Below, piece after piece: positions 1-6,849 of a stretch of 10,226 bases of DNA; the stretch's first letter is position 1, and each line of letters begins with the position of its first letter. Origin of the DNA: Flavobacterium sp. (GTDB lineage: Bacteria; Bacteroidota; Bacteroidia; Flavobacteriales; Flavobacteriaceae); the NCBI GenBank assembly GCA_012032075.1, contig JAAURU010000091.1, positions 1 through 10,226 of the forward strand. Reading direction: 5' to 3'. Under the pieces are notes generated by a model. The model searched no databases. It was not told the DNA's origin and saw nothing but the letters and a program-made list of their open reading frames with translations. A program made the position numbers and the translations under genes.

Positions 1-96
1 ACAAAAAAGCGATTCTTATTAAAAGATTTTTTTCATAAAAAAATTGTTCCTGTTATTTTAAAATCTATCTTAAATGAGTTGATAAAAAAAGAGTAG
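1..96 (+). CDS. C-terminal end of an unrecognised protein (partial)
   Basis: Frame 1 is open from the first base to a TAG at 94-96, giving 31 residues that are rich in Lys, Ile and Leu and end in LNELIKKE. The start lies outside the window. Nothing in this tail identifies a family. The next gene starts 18 bases after the stop on the same strand, so the two may be co-transcribed. The stretch is short enough that chance openness cannot be excluded. Confidence 0.4.
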   Translation, partial: TKKRFLLKDFFHKKIVPVILKSILNELIKKE

Positions 97-114
97 GTTT
101 TATAATTATTTAAT

Positions 115-602
115 ATGATACATCTTATTGTAGGCAATACTGGTTCAGGAAAAACTACTTATGCTAACAAACTAAAACATGAAAAAAAAGCGATTCTATT
201 TTCAATTGACAAATGGAATAAAATCTATTTCTTCCCGATAAAAAAGAGGACGATGGTTTAGAGTGGATTTTAAAACGCATCGATCGTTCTGAATCAATTA
301 TTATAGAATTGATTGACGAATTAGAAGCGTCAAACACCGATTCTATACTTGATTTAGGGTTATCCAAATTTACGCATCGAGAAAAATTTAGAAGATTTGC
401 CAAACAAAAAGGATATGAACTTCTAATTCACTTTTTAGATGTTCCTAAAGAAGTAAGATTTCAAAGAGTATTAAACAGAAATTCAGAAAAAGGAGCTACT
501 TTTGAATTTGAAGTTTCTCAAGAAGATTTTAATTTCATGGAAACATGGTTTGAAAAACCTTCTTTAGAAGAAATGAAAAACGGAATTTTAATTACACAAT
601 AA
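115..602 (+). CDS. AAA_33-like P-loop ATPase/kinase, one frameshift
   Basis: From ATG 115 the protein opens MIHLIVGNTGSGKTTYANKL, a Walker A motif (GNTGSGKTT) at residues 7-15, followed by FSIDKW. The frame then breaks. Adding one A to the run at 220-223 restores KNLFLPDKKEDDGLEW and joins it to the rest, which ends at TAA 600-602, giving about 162 residues. The second half holds a predicted strand (ELLIHFLDVP) followed by KEVRFQRVLNRN, which resembles the lid arginines of small nucleotide or phosphate kinases, and a conserved-looking GATFEFEVSQEDF tail. The family (AAA_33/zeta-like kinases) phosphorylates or hydrolyses small substrates; the real substrate is unknown. The acetyltransferase gene follows after 7 bases, so the two are probably in one operon. 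The broken frame is most likely a sequencing error. Confidence 0.75.
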
Positions 603-609
603 TAATTTT

Positions 610-1058
610 ATGCTTAAAGTTCAAGAAGATATTTCATTTTCCTTATTAGATGTTACTTCATTTGATGCAATAACCACTTTTTTGCATCAATTAAATGCTT
701 CGCTTAGCTTAAAAGTAGTAATTAAACGTCAAAAAGAACTAAACAATTATCCAAATTATACTTGGTTTGGTTTGTTTGCAAATGGAGAACTGGTAGGAAT
801 TACAGGTGGTTGGACAACAATGCGCATTTATTCAGGGAAACAATTAGAAATTGATAATGTTACCATTCATGAAAAGCACCAATCTAAAGGTTATGGTAAA
901 ATATTATTAGAATATATTGAAAATTGGGCTGTAGCCAATGATTATTGTCTATCGAATTAAATACTTATGTAAGTAATTACCGTTCGCACAAATTCTATTT
1001 TAATAAGGATTATAAAATTTTAGGCTACCATTTCCAAAAATCAATTGGTAAAAAATAA
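610..1058 (+). CDS. GNAT family N-acetyltransferase, one frameshift
   Basis: Starting at ATG 610, residues 1-113 give an N-terminal helix pair, the strand pattern TWFGLFANGELVGITGG, then LEIDNVTIHEKHQSKGYG. The HQSKGYGK piece is the acetyl-CoA pyrophosphate-binding motif (Q/R-x-x-G-x-G/A) of GNAT enzymes. The reading frame hits TAA at 958-960, but adding one base near 947-951 continues it as IELNTYVSNYRSHKFYFNKD. That is the typical GNAT C-terminal segment with an NxxxxxFY-like motif, running to TAA 1056-1058, for about 149 residues in total, the normal family size. GNAT enzymes transfer acetyl from acetyl-CoA to amines; the substrate cannot be read from sequence. It lies 7 bases behind the P-loop gene. 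Confidence 0.82.
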
Positions 1059-1118
1059 ACAAAGGTTAATTCTTCTTAAAACATAGCAATTTAAGCCTAT
1101 TTATCTTACATTAGCAAG

Positions 1119-2239
1119 ATGAATAAGAATTCTGAAATTGTTATTATAGGTGGTGGTTTGGCAGGTTTAACAGCTTGCATTCAACTCTTGCAAAACGGTT
1201 TTTCAACTACTTTATTTGAAAAAACGAATTTCCAAAACACAAAGTTTGTGGGGAATTCATTTCCAATGAAGTTTGGTCTTATTTGCAATCGCTAAAATTA
1301 GATATAGAATCGCTTTTACCGACAAAAATAAATAAAACAATACTATCAATAGTTTCAGGTCAAACTATTACTTCACAATTGCCTTCAGGAGGTTTTGGGA
1401 TTAGTAGATACACCTTAGATAATTATTTGTATCAAAAAGCAATAGCATTAGGTGGTAAAGTTATTCAGGATAATGTTCTTGATGTAGTTTTTATTAATGA
1501 TAGCTTTACTATTTCAACTCAAAATAATACAACTTATATAGCTAAAGTAGTCCTTGGAGCCTTTGGTAAACGGTCTAATTTAGATATAAAATGGAACCGA
1601 CAATTTATCAAACAAAAATCTCCTTGGTTAGCTATCAAAGCACATTATCAATTAGATTTTCCTGATGATGTAGTGGCACTTCATAACTTTACTGGTGGTT
1701 ATTGTGGGGTTTCAAAAGTAGAAAATAACGCTGTAAATATTTGTTACTTGGTTCAATATGAATCATTTAAAAAATATAAAAATATTGATGATTTTCAAAA
1801 ACAAGTAATGTTTCAAAACAATCATTTAAAAGAAGTGTTTACAAATGCTATTCCACTATTTGAAAAACCATTAACCATTAGTCAGATTTCCTTTGAAAAT
1901 AAGCCTAAAATTGAGAACCATGTGCTACTGATTGGTGATTCGGCTGGATTAATTCATCCGCTTTGTGGTAATGGAATGGCAATGGCAATTCACAGTGCAA
2001 AACTAGCCAGTGAAACTGTGACAAATTATCTTCAGAATTCAATTAATAGAGCGCAAATGGAAATGAAATACATTAAAAATTGGAATAAAACATTTAAAAA
2101 ACGATTACGATTTGGAAAAATATTCTCTAAAATACTATTGAATTCGTATCTTTCAAATCTAGCTATGAAAAGCTTATTACTTTTCCCTTTTTTATTGCCA
2201 ATGATAATCAAGAAAACACACGGAAAACCTATTGAATAA
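1119..2239 (+). CDS. FAD-dependent oxidoreductase (geranylgeranyl reductase/UbiH-like), first gene of the type III PKS cluster
   Basis: ATG 1119 opens with SEIVIIGGGLAGLTA, the beta-alpha-beta dinucleotide fold with GGGLAG at residues 11-16. The frame breaks near 1229-1231; one extra T restores PKHKVCGEFISNEVW, whose KVCGEFIS motif is typical of the geranylgeranyl-reductase-like branch of p-hydroxybenzoate-hydroxylase-fold flavoproteins. The second FAD motif GDSAGLIHPLCGNGMAMAIHSA begins at about residue 273. The full length is about 373 residues, normal for the family. No cleavable signal is seen, though the C-terminus holds a hydrophobic stretch (LLLFPFLLPMII) that could touch the membrane. 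It heads a seven-gene run with a methyltransferase and type III PKS, the same trio as in srs-type phenolic-lipid operons, where the flavoprotein hydroxylates the aromatic ring. Hydroxylation or oxidation of the polyketide is therefore the inferred role. Confidence 0.85.
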
Positions 2240-2335
2240 TAAAATTCCAAAAGGAAAATAACAAACTCCAAAAAGAGAATGTCACACTTAGCGATTAGTC
2301 GATGTATCAAAGTGTCTAATAACAAATTACAATAA

Positions 2336-3070
2336 TTGAAACGAATACAAACAAAATATAGAACTACTGAAGAGGAAATAATGGATGATTTTTCTCTTGA
2401 AGGAGAAGAATTAAGTGATGCATTAGATAAAATAGCCTATATCAATCAATTGCTTGGTGGAAATAAACTAACATTACAAGGCGTCAAAAAACTAATAGCT
2501 TCCAAAGATAAGCAAATTACCATTGTTGATGTAGGTTGTGGAAACGGAGACATGTTGCGTGCTTTAGCTGATTTTGGAACTAAAAACAACTATAAATTTA
2601 ACTTAATTGGCATCGATGCGAATGCTTTTACTATTAATTATGCGAATCAATTATCTCAAGCATATCCAAATATTAGTTACTTATGTCTCGATATTTTTGA
2701 TAAAGTATTTAGTGAATTAAAATATGATATTTTATTATGCACCTTGACGTTACATCATTTTAAAACAGAACAAATTAATTATTTAATTCAACTGTTTTCA
2801 AAACAAGCTCAAATAGGAATTGTCATAAACGATTTACATAGAAGCAAAATAGCCTATCGATTGTTTCAAGCTTTGTGTTTTGTGTTCCAATTAAATAAAA
2901 TGTCTAGAGAAGATGGTTTAGTATCGATTTTAAGAGGTTTCAAGAAAGAAGAATTAGAAGTCTTTTCAAGAGAAAATAAATTAAAAAATTATAGTATTCA
3001 ATGGAAATGGGCTTTTCGATACCAATGGATTATACGAAGTACGAAGTACGAGGGTAGAATACGAGGTTAG
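2336..3070 (+). CDS. Class I SAM-dependent methyltransferase, type III PKS cluster
   Basis: This 244-residue uninterrupted protein carries motif I as VDVGCGNGD at residues 64-72. The acidic ribose-binding strand end IGID lies near residues 91-94, and a later motif DILLCTLTLHHF, all of the Rossmann methyltransferase fold. I chose TTG 2336 because a stop (TAA 2333-2335) sits directly before it and the residues KRIQTKYRTTEEEIMDDF look like the proper family N-terminus; ATG 2381 would remove them. The last residues (STKYEGRIRG) are encoded by a low-complexity intergenic repeat and look like a run-on tail rather than conserved protein. Placed between a flavoprotein and a type III PKS, it probably methylates the polyketide ring or its hydroxyl groups (inference); the site of methylation is unknown. 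Confidence 0.85.
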   Translation: MKRIQTKYRTTEEEIMDDFSLEGEELSDALDKIAYINQLLGGNKLTLQGVKKLIASKDKQITIVDVGCGNGDMLRALADFGTKNNYKFNLIGIDANAFTINYANQLSQAYPNISYLCLDIFDKVFSELKYDILLCTLTLHHFKTEQINYLIQLFSKQAQIGIVINDLHRSKIAYRLFQALCFVFQLNKMSREDGLVSILRGFKKEELEVFSRENKLKNYSIQWKWAFRYQWIIRSTKYEGRIRG

Positions 3071-3140
3071 AATTACGAGGTTAGAAGTAAGAAGTAAGAA
3101 AGCAGAAAACAGATAACAGATAACCGAAAACAGACAACAA
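3033..3140 (+). repeat. Degenerate short tandem repeats between methyltransferase and type III PKS
   Basis: About 108 bases consist of drifting short repeats: ACGAAGT twice, then ACGAGG/GGTTAGAA units, then AGAAGTA units, then ACAGATAAC/GAAAACAG units. They start inside the last codons of the methyltransferase, supply its stop at 3068-3070, and end 7 bases before the PKS start. There is no hairpin of note. From memory, similar purine-rich drifting repeats are common in flavobacterial intergenic gaps, so this is likely a genome-wide repeat type rather than a regulatory element of this gene. Confidence 0.6.
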
Positions 3141-3147
3141 AAATAAA

Positions 3148-4201
3148 ATGCCAGTAAAAATAACAACAGTTGCTACACAGTTACCTGATTTCTCAAGAGA
3201 AACAGCCGATATATTGCCTTTTTTAGACATTTGGTTGGCGAATCAAGATGACCGATTTAAACGTAAAGTAAAAAAAATATTTGAAGGTGCCAATGTTGAT
3301 AAAAGGTATTCCATTATGAGTCCGGAAGAAGTTTTCTCGTTGCATTCTTTTGAAGAACGAAATGCTATTTATGCCAGAGAAATGATAGTTCTAGGAGAAA
3401 AAGTATTGCAAAAAGCTTTAGATAAGGCAAATTGGCAACCAAAAATGATTGATTTCATTATCACAGTTAGTTGTACTGGTATTATGATTCCTTCTTTAGA
3501 TGCTTATTTGATAAACAAATTAGGCTTAAAACAAGACATCGTCCGACTTCCTGTCACAGAAATGGGTTGCGTAGGTGGTGTTTCTGGAATTATTTATGCT
3601 AAGAACTTCTTAAAAGCCAATCCTAATAAACGTGCTGCTGTAATTACAGTTGAAAGCCCAACAGCTACGTTTCAATTAGATGATTATTCTATGGTAAATA
3701 TTGTAAGTGCTGCGATTTTTGGAGATGGTGCTGCTTGTGTGTTGCTTTCTTCGCATGAAGATGAAGTTGGACCAACCATAGTAGACGAATCTATGTATCA
3801 TTTTTATGATAACGAGCACATGATGGGTTTTGAGTTGACCAATAAAGGCTTAAAAATGATTTTAGACATCGAAGTTCCAGATACTATTGAGCAACATTTT
3901 CCAGCCATTTTGCATCCTTTTTTGGAACGAAATGAATTGTCTATTCAAGATATTGAGCATTTAATTTTTTCATCCTGGTGGCAAAAAAATAGTTACCTTA
4001 GTAGAAGGTTTATTCTCTGAATTAGGAAAAAATATTAACGATACTAAAGAAGTACTTCGATTATATGGAAACATGTCAAGTGCTACTGTTATATATGTTT
4101 TAGAAAGAATAATGAATAATGATCCTAAAAAAGGTGAGAAAGGAGTAATGTTAAGTTTTGGACCTGGATTTACAGCGCAACGAGTTTTGTTAGAGTGGTA
4201 A
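3148..4201 (+). CDS. Type III polyketide synthase (chalcone synthase-like), one frameshift
   Basis: The enzyme decarboxylatively condenses malonyl units onto an acyl starter and cyclises the product. From ATG 3148, SCTGIMIPSLDAYLINKLGL leads to the nucleophile motif TEMGCVGGVSG, with the catalytic Cys at about residue 141. The frame breaks in the T run 3965-3970, which has six T where five fit. Removing one T gives HLIFHPGGKKIV (catalytic His about 275), then YGNMSSATV (catalytic Asn about 308) and the closing LSFGPGFTAQRVLLEW, which matches the family's GFGPG loop. The restored length is 350 residues, normal for bacterial type III PKSs. The complete Cys-His-Asn triad argues for an active enzyme if the indel is an error. 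Companion FabZ, KAS, ACP and PPTase genes suggest a long acyl starter delivered from an ACP, hence an alkylpyrone or alkylresorcinol-like product (inference). Confidence 0.93.
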
Positions 4202-4202
4202 A

Positions 4203-4238
4203 AAGCCCTCCTAAATCCTCCCAAAAGGAGGACTTTTT
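4203..4238 (+). terminator. CCTCC/GGAGG hairpin with T-run between type III PKS and dehydratase
   Basis: A 6-bp stem TCCTCC (4216-4221) pairs with GGAGGA (4227-4232) across a five-base loop, followed by C and TTTTT at 4234-4238. An alternative, longer pairing uses CCTCC at 4207-4211 and the A run before it against GGAGG and the T run. It has the form of an intrinsic terminator, but it lies inside the operon 9 bases before the next start, so it may be a partial terminator, an mRNA-stabilising 3' hairpin or a dispersed palindromic repeat. Confidence 0.5.
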
Positions 4239-4247
4239 AAAAAAATA

Positions 4248-4670
4248 ATGAACAAACAAGAAATACTATTACAATTACCCTATTCAAAACCATTTCTATT
4301 TGTAGATGAACTAATTACTATAACTGAAAATGGAGTAGAAGGAGTATTTACTTTTGACGTTAATTTGGATTTTTACAAAGGACATTTTAAAGACAATCCA
4401 ATTACACCAGGAGTAATTTTAACCGAAACGATGGCACAAATAGGATTAGTTTGCTTGGGAATTTATCTGAATCAAGGCAAAAACATTAAAAAAATAGCTT
4501 TTACATCATCTGAAGTAGAATTTATAAAGGCTGTTTATCCAAATGAAAAAGTAACGGTTATTTCAGAAAAAGTCTATTATCGTTTTGGTAAACTAAAATG
4601 TAACGTAAAAATGCTAAACGAAAAGCAGGAAGAAGTTTGTACTGGAATATTAGCAGGAATGATTGTTTAG
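4248..4670 (+). CDS. FabZ-like 3-hydroxyacyl-ACP dehydratase (hot-dog fold), type III PKS cluster
   Basis: This intact 140-residue protein, near the usual FabZ length, dehydrates 3-hydroxyacyl-ACP to trans-2-enoyl-ACP in family members. LPYSKPFLFVDEL at residues 10-22 is the FabZ N-terminal motif. GHFKDNPITPGVILTETMAQ contains the catalytic His46 and Glu60 in the expected spacing. The start ATG 4248 follows an A-rich leader. Housekeeping FabZ in this phylum is commonly part of the LpxC fusion or the lipid A operon, so a separate copy next to a ketosynthase, ACP and type III PKS is probably a pathway-specific dehydratase acting on the cluster's own ACP (inference). A FabA-type isomerase role or a non-catalytic hot-dog role cannot be excluded. 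Confidence 0.88.
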   Translation: MNKQEILLQLPYSKPFLFVDELITITENGVEGVFTFDVNLDFYKGHFKDNPITPGVILTETMAQIGLVCLGIYLNQGKNIKKIAFTSSEVEFIKAVYPNEKVTVISEKVYYRFGKLKCNVKMLNEKQEEVCTGILAGMIV

Positions 4671-4732
4671 GAAGTTTATGAGTTTAAAGTTGTTTATAAT
4701 TTGACTACACACTAATCATAGGCTAGCTTAGT

Positions 4733-4789
4733 TTGACATTGAGATTGTAATTGAACTTGACATTGTAATTGAATTTGAATTTGAATTTG
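4733..4789 (+). repeat. TTGAAT/TTGACATTG tandem repeats running into the ketosynthase start
   Basis: TTGACATTG occurs at 4733-4741 and 4757-4765, each followed shortly by a TAATTGAA piece; then TTGAAT is repeated three times (4769-4786) and a final TTG at 4787 opens the coding frame. Four in-frame TTG codons at 4769, 4775, 4781 and 4787 follow the TAA at 4766-4768. Because the unit is six bases, gain or loss of copies would change leader length or the N-terminus without shifting the frame. Confidence 0.6.
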
Positions 4790-6055
4790 AAAAAAAGAGT
4801 TGTTATAACAGGTTTAGGAATTGTTGCTCCAAATGGAGTTGGGCTTGATGCGTTTACTAATGCTATAAAAAACGGTATTTCAGGAATAGAACATAATCCT
4901 GAATTAGAAAGATTGCAATTTTCTTGTCGGATTTCGGGAACACCTAAAATTTCAGAAGAATTAAAACGAGAATATTTCAGCGAATTAGAATTGCGTAGTT
5001 TTAACTCAACAGGTATTTTATATGGAGTTATAGCTGGTTTAGATGCATGGAAAGATGCTGGTTTACCAATAGAAAACAACGAAAATCCAGATTGGGATAG
5101 CGGAACAATCTTTGGAACTGGAACTTCTGGAATAGATAAATTTAGAGAAGCTATTTATAAAATTGATGATTTTCAAACCAGACGATTAGGAAGTACAGCA
5201 GTTGCACAGACAATGAATAGTGGTATTTCTGCTTATTTAGGTGGAAAATTAGGATTGGGAAACCAAGTAACCACTAATTCTTCTGCTTGTACTACAGGAA
5301 CCGAAAGTGTTTTATTAGGTTTTGAACGTATCCAACAAGGCAAAGCCAAACGTATGCTAGTAGGTAGCACAAGTGATTCTGGACCTTATATTTGGGGTGG
5401 ATTTGATGCAATGAAAGTCTGTACTTTTAAACATAACGATGCTCCCGAAAAAGGCTCAAGACCGATGAGCGAAACAGCTTCGGGATTTGTTCCTGGAAGT
5501 GGAGCAGGAGCATTGGTAATCGAAGAATTAGAGTTAGCTTTAATTAGAGGAGCTAGAATATATGCAGAAATTTTAGGAGGCAATGTAAATTCAGGTGGAC
5601 AAAGAGGTGAAGGAACCATGACAGCACCTAATTCTATAGCCGTACAAAAATGCATAGTAGATGCTTTGGCTGATTCCAATGTAAATACAAACGAAATCGA
5701 TGCTATTAATGGCCATTTAACCGCAACTTCAAAAGATGCTTTGGAAATAGAAAATTGGACAATGGCATTAAATAGAAAAGGAAACGATTTTCCATATATC
5801 AATTCACTAAAATCTATGGTTGGTCATGGTTTATCAGCTTCTGGAAGTATGGAAATTGTAGCAACGATACTTGAGATTTATAATAGTTTTGTTTTTCCAA
5901 ATATAAACTGCGAAGATCTTCACCCTGAAATAGTTCATTTAATTGATTTTAATAAAATTCCGCAACAGCTCGTTAATAAAGAATTAAATATTGTAGCAAA
6001 AGCGAGTTTTGGTTTTGGAGATGTCAATGGATGTATTATCTTTAAGAAGTATTAA
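4787..6055 (+). CDS. Beta-ketoacyl-ACP synthase, KAS I/II (FabF-like) family, type III PKS cluster
   Basis: This uninterrupted thiolase-fold ketosynthase is 422 residues long, the normal FabF size. It condenses an acyl group on its active-site Cys with malonyl-ACP in family members. KKRVVITGLGIVAPNGVG is the classic N-terminus, so I place the start at TTG 4787; TTG 4769, 4775 and 4781 would only add Asn-Leu repeats coded by the tandem repeat. The triad is complete: Cys about 168 in NSSACTTGTES, His about 310 in INGHLTATSKD, and His about 347 in KSMVGHGLSASGS. The first His motif differs from the usual NAHGTST, reading NGHLTAT. A complete triad argues against a chain-length-factor role. Its probable job is building or extending an acyl chain on the neighbouring ACP for the type III PKS (inference); no ketoreductase is nearby, so reduction must come from elsewhere. 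Confidence 0.9.
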   Translation: MKKRVVITGLGIVAPNGVGLDAFTNAIKNGISGIEHNPELERLQFSCRISGTPKISEELKREYFSELELRSFNSTGILYGVIAGLDAWKDAGLPIENNENPDWDSGTIFGTGTSGIDKFREAIYKIDDFQTRRLGSTAVAQTMNSGISAYLGGKLGLGNQVTTNSSACTTGTESVLLGFERIQQGKAKRMLVGSTSDSGPYIWGGFDAMKVCTFKHNDAPEKGSRPMSETASGFVPGSGAGALVIEELELALIRGARIYAEILGGNVNSGGQRGEGTMTAPNSIAVQKCIVDALADSNVNTNEIDAINGHLTATSKDALEIENWTMALNRKGNDFPYINSLKSMVGHGLSASGSMEIVATILEIYNSFVFPNINCEDLHPEIVHLIDFNKIPQQLVNKELNIVAKASFGFGDVNGCIIFKKY

Positions 6056-6096
6056 GGTTTGAGTAGTAAGAATTGTATAATGTATATTGAAAAAAT

Positions 6097-6351
6097 ATGA
6101 ATAAAGACGAAATAATTGAAAAATTAAAACCTATAGTTAAACCTTTTGTGAAAAATCAAGAGGCTTTTGCTAATTTATCTGATAAAACAGATTTTATCAC
6201 CGATTTGAATATTAATTCGGCTAATTTGGTTGACATAGTTTTAGATGTGGAAGAAGCATTTGGTATTGAAATTGACAATAAATCCATGGAAAATATGTTA
6301 AATATTGAGAATACAATTGATATTATTCAAACCAAATTAGCCTCAAAATGA
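6097..6351 (+). CDS. Acyl carrier protein, type III PKS cluster
   Basis: This 84-residue acidic helical protein has the size and layout of a discrete ACP. Helix I is DEIIEKLKPIVKPFV, and the attachment region DLNINSANLVDIVLDVEEAFGIEI places the predicted phosphopantetheine Ser at residue 41. The usual D-S-L motif is replaced here by N-S-A, while the following acidic helix II (VDIVLDVEEAFG) is well kept. The ATG of the PPTase gene overlaps this gene's TGA (ATGA at 6348-6351), which ties the ACP to its own activating enzyme through translational coupling. It probably carries the growing acyl chain between the ketosynthase, dehydratase and type III PKS; that hand-off is inferred from context. 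Confidence 0.88.
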   Translation: MNKDEIIEKLKPIVKPFVKNQEAFANLSDKTDFITDLNINSANLVDIVLDVEEAFGIEIDNKSMENMLNIENTIDIIQTKLASK

Positions 6352-6833
6352 TAGGTAATGATGTGGTGGATTTGGCAACATCCAAAAAGAAAGTAATTGG
6401 AACGAAAAGGATTTCTAGCTAAACTATTCACTGCATTTGAACAGGAATTAATCATAAATACCAGCAATCAAGAGGAAATGGTTTGGATGCTTTGGAGTAT
6501 AAAAGAAAGTACTTATAAAGCCTATCAAAGAATACACTATAACCGCGGATTTTATCCAGTTAAGATTGAAATTCAAAGTGTTAAACGCATTGGTAAACAG
6601 TATTATTCTACAATTTTTTTGTTTGGAAGTCTATTTTATGGTAAAACTTCAATTAAAAACGATGTTATATATACAATTGTAGTTCAAAATAAAAATTATT
6701 TTAAAATAATACAAACAATTAAAGACACTTTCATTTCAAAAGATAAAAATGGCTTACCATTTGTAGTATATCAAATCAGCCTGTTTCGATAAGTCATCAT
6801 GGAAATCATAAATGTACTGTTTGGCTTAAATAG
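6348..6833 (+). CDS. 4'-phosphopantetheinyl transferase superfamily protein, three frameshifts
   Basis: The protein transfers phosphopantetheine from CoA to an ACP serine. ATG 6348 gives MIGNDVVDLATSKK, the N-terminal PPTase motif (GxD-type, Mg binding). The catalytic motif WSIKESTYKAYQRIH, matching W-(S/A)-x-K-E-(S/A)-x-x-K, lies in another frame. Adding one A in the run 6384-6388 and one A at 6401-6402 joins them through KESNWKRKGFLAKLF. A third missing A at 6773-6775 changes the short end QISLFR into NQPVSISHHGNH, the usual C-terminal PPTase motif, ending at TAG 6831-6833. The restored protein is about 162 residues, within the range for small AcpS-like PPTases. All three breaks are missing bases in A runs, so an intact gene with base-calling errors is most likely. 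Its overlap with the ACP gene identifies the ACP as the probable substrate. Confidence 0.82.
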
Positions 6834-6849
6834 TGCAATAATTATAGAA

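Noticed and set aside
115..602. P-loop gene as a zeta-type toxin of a toxin-antitoxin pair
   Set aside because: No small antitoxin gene precedes it within the window, and the GNAT neighbour and family tail fit a generic AAA_33 kinase better. GNAT toxins need an antitoxin with a DNA-binding domain, also absent.
1108..1115. TACATTAG as a -7 box for the cluster
   Set aside because: It has one mismatch to TAnnTTTG, lies 3 bases from the ATG and has no -33 TTG. The cluster promoter could instead be shared with upstream genes or lie within 1059-1118 unrecognised.
2284..2315. ACACTT...AAGTGT inverted repeat before the methyltransferase
   Set aside because: The arms are only 6 bases with a 20-base loop and no T run; expected by chance in this composition.
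2032..2325. 97-codon minus-strand frame at the end of the flavoprotein gene
   Set aside because: It overlaps conserved flavoprotein sequence and its hydrophobic character comes from reading the Lys-rich strand in reverse.
4723..5079. 118-codon minus-strand frame across the repeat and KAS start
   Set aside because: Its end is low-complexity Lys/Phe/Asn sequence made by the TTGAAT repeats and the rest mirrors KAS codons.
5386..5802. 138-codon open frame on the minus strand inside the ketosynthase
   Set aside because: It is antisense to a conserved KAS with a full catalytic triad and encodes no recognisable domain; it is a shadow of the coding strand.
6834..6849. Bidirectional terminator between PPTase and exonuclease
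   Set aside because: The 16-base convergent gap has only AT-rich sequence and a GAATTAAATTC symmetry without room for a loop; no supported hairpin.
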